NCBI RefSeq assembly: GCF_000011365.1
Contig: NC_004463.1
Coordinates: 7,736,001 to 7,800,000 of the forward strand
Direction: 5' to 3'
Source of the DNA: Bradyrhizobium diazoefficiens USDA 110
GTDB taxonomy: Bacteria > Pseudomonadota > Alphaproteobacteria > Rhizobiales > Xanthobacteraceae
Length of the DNA: 64,000 nucleotides
The position numbers were made by a program, and so were the translations under genes. Below the pieces are notes generated by a model. That model had not been told where the DNA came from. It saw nothing but the letters and a program-made list of their open reading frames with translations, and searched no databases. This document shows, piece by piece, positions 62,560 through 64,000 of the stretch (positions are counted from its first letter, which is position 1; every line of letters starts with the position of its first letter).

Positions 62560-63180
62560 TCACATTTGGGTCGGCGAACCCTGGCCGAAGATGCGGCGGA
62601 GCAGATCGGTCACGTTGCGGGCGCCGGCCTTCTTCAGAATGCTGGCACGGTAGCCTTCCACCGTCCGAGCGCTCAGATGCATGCGCCGGGCGATCTCCTT
62701 GTTGGTGAGGCCGACCGCAAGGTGCTCGAGCACGTCGCCTTCGCGCGCCGTCAGGGGCTCGCAGCCGGGCAACCAACGCTGGCGGTTTGAGTTGGGCTGC
62801 CCGAACTCGTCGATGGCGGCATCGATCCGGTTGACGACGTCGCGGGTGCGGAACGGCTTTTCGATGAAGTCGGCCGCGCCGCTCTTGATCGCGTCGACTG
62901 CCATGGCGATGCTGCCGTTCGCCGAAGTCACCAGAACCGGCGCCATGCAATTCTCCTCGCGCAGCCGCCTGAGCACGTCGAGGGCGGAGCGATCCGGCGG
63001 CATCTCGAGCAGCACGCAGGCCGGCATCCGCGCCCTCGCTTCCGAGAGCAGGGACGCGCCGTCGGCGAAGCAGATCACGTCATAGGCGCTCTGTTGGAGC
63101 GCGGCGGAAAGTTGTTCGCGGGAGGCGGCGTCGGTGTCGATGACGAATACCTCGCCCTTGGAAAGCATGTTCCCCGGCAT
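62560..63180 (-). CDS. LuxR/FixJ-type response regulator with atypical receiver
   Basis: 206 residues; a second ATG at 63168 with GGGG upstream is an alternative start. The receiver domain (about 10-125) keeps Asp15/Asp17, Thr85 and Lys108, but the phospho-acceptor position carries Glu59 (CVLLEMPPDRS) in place of Asp. The C-terminal LuxR/GerE helix-turn-helix is intact (LTAREGDVLEHLAVGLTNKE, IARRMHLSARTVEGYRASIL). The Glu may mimic phosphorylation, so it could be constitutively active or phosphorylation-independent. No partner kinase is nearby. It is upstream of the DUF4139 gene on the same strand. Confidence 0.87.
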   Translation of the reverse strand: MPGNMLSKGEVFVIDTDAASREQLSAALQQSAYDVICFADGASLLSEARARMPACVLLEMPPDRSALDVLRRLREENCMAPVLVTSANGSIAMAVDAIKSGAADFIEKPFRTRDVVNRIDAAIDEFGQPNSNRQRWLPGCEPLTAREGDVLEHLAVGLTNKEIARRMHLSARTVEGYRASILKKAGARNVTDLLRRIFGQGSPTQM

Positions 63181-63379
63181 AATCCCGATCCAGCAATGTC
63201 TTGGTCAAATGATCCGAGACGGCCGGGGCCTCATCGCGCCCGGCGTCATGAGCACGGCATTCACGCCCGTGCTTCGGTTTCCCTTATGTATGTTCCGTCA
63301 TGTTCCCGGATTTGACGGAACGGGACAGAAACTTTACATTTCGGGACATCTGCGGGAATGGCTGGCAGGAACGGTTTGC

Positions 63380-64000
63380 ATGACCGACCTCATTCGCAGC
63401 GCAGGCTTGAGCTATTACCCGGAGGTCGCCCGGTCGGTCGGGCTCGACCCCAAACAGATGATGCGCAAGGTCAGGCTGCCGCTGACCTGCCTCGACAAGC
63501 CGGATACCCCCATTGCCGTGACCGGCCTGCGCCGCCTGCTCGAACTATCGGCACAGATGTCCGGCGCCGAAGACTTCGGCTTGCGCCTCGCCGAACGCGG
63601 CGGCCTGACCAACTTCGGCGCGGTCGGCCTGATCGTGCGCGAACAGGCGACCGTCGGCGAAGCGATCGAGGCGTTTTCGCGTTTCATCCATATCCATCAT
63701 GACGGCATGCGGCTTGACGTTGCACGCAACAAGAAGACCGTGACCGTCGCACTGCATCTGCGCGGACGGCAGCCGAGCGCGCCGCGCCAGTCGATCGACA
63801 TGGCGCTCGGCAGCGTCCACCGCATCATCCAGTCGCTGTTCGGTCATGACTGGCGGCCGCAGGAGGTGCATCTGCATTATCCGCCGCCGCACGACCGCAA
63901 GCGCTACCGCGACTTCTTCGGCTGCCGCGTGACGTTCAACGCCGAGGACGACGCGATCCTGCTGTCGGTGCACGACATGGAGCGCCGGATCCCGAGCGCG
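63380..64000 (+). CDS. AraC family regulator, N-terminal part (truncated by window edge)
   Basis: 207 codons from the ATG at 63380, still open at position 64000. The sequence (LIRSAGLSYYPEVARSVGLD, ELSAQMSGAEDFGLRLAERG, FGAVGLIVREQATVGEAIEA) is the Arabinose_bd-type N-terminal domain of OruR/GbdR-like AraC regulators; the DNA-binding domain lies beyond the window. It is divergent from the LuxR-type gene, across 199 nt. Confidence 0.88.
   Translation, partial: MTDLIRSAGLSYYPEVARSVGLDPKQMMRKVRLPLTCLDKPDTPIAVTGLRRLLELSAQMSGAEDFGLRLAERGGLTNFGAVGLIVREQATVGEAIEAFSRFIHIHHDGMRLDVARNKKTVTVALHLRGRQPSAPRQSIDMALGSVHRIIQSLFGHDWRPQEVHLHYPPPHDRKRYRDFFGCRVTFNAEDDAILLSVHDMERRIPSA

Overview
The window reads as a piece of chromosome from an alphaproteobacterium of the Bradyrhizobium type. 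This is inferred from the high GC content, the dense short-overlap operons, the napEDABC and hmu/exbBD-tonB clusters in the order known from Bradyrhizobium, FixK/FNR-type palindromes in front of genes, and many short palindromic intergenic elements (GTCATTCCGG..., GTAGGGTGGGC..., GGCATGATCC...) of a kind common in that genus. I see no rRNA, tRNA, CRISPR array, insertion sequence, phage gene or replication origin.

Layout. 1-6,600: a degenerate sensor-kinase gene and two RND efflux adaptor lipoproteins (minus strand, cut at the left edge), two TetR regulators, and a run of small membrane or periplasmic proteins. 6,600-10,700: a patatin-like lipase, acetoacetate decarboxylase and 3-hydroxybutyrate dehydrogenase operon, then a phasin-like gene that looks frameshifted. 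Three copies of one 15-bp TetR-type palindrome (2381, 4706, 6612) lie in front of the efflux, small-protein and lipase/ketone-body operons, so I read 0-9.6 kb as one small regulon. 10,700-16,000: a Crp/Fnr regulator, a luciferase-like monooxygenase, an acyltransferase and a membrane-bound AraC regulator. 16,000-20,200: the periplasmic nitrate reductase operon napEDABC behind a perfect FixK/FNR box.

20,200-31,000: a RecD-like helicase, a TPR-caspase protein, msrA/msrB, several small conserved proteins and purA. 31,000-40,900: a MgtA-type P-ATPase and a CrtI-like oxidoreductase, each behind a FixK/FNR-type box; two EamA exporters; a glyoxalase-fold protein; a TetR/membrane-protein divergent pair; and a Bug-type binding protein. 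41,000-52,000: a chemoreceptor, a D-2-hydroxyacid dehydrogenase, a sugar-type ABC transporter without its ATPase, three exported proteins (MBL hydrolase, alpha/beta hydrolase, small protein) and a phytase-like esterase.

52,000-60,700: a complete haem uptake system, with tonB-exbD-exbB, a HutX-type haem carrier, an IsdG-type haem oxygenase and the receptor hmuR on the minus strand, and hmuP-hmuT-hmuU-hmuV on the plus strand. 60,700-64,000: a DUF4139 (MuiA-like) exported protein, a LuxR-type regulator with an atypical receiver, and the start of an AraC regulator cut by the right edge.

The main unifying signals are regulatory. One is the repeated TetR operator on the left. The other is a set of FixK/FNR boxes linking nitrate reduction, a Crp/Fnr gene, a Mg-type P-ATPase, a CrtI-like oxidoreductase and, with a one-base insertion, the frameshifted phasin-like gene to low-oxygen control. 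All functional statements rest on reading the sequence and recalled family motifs; no database search was run.
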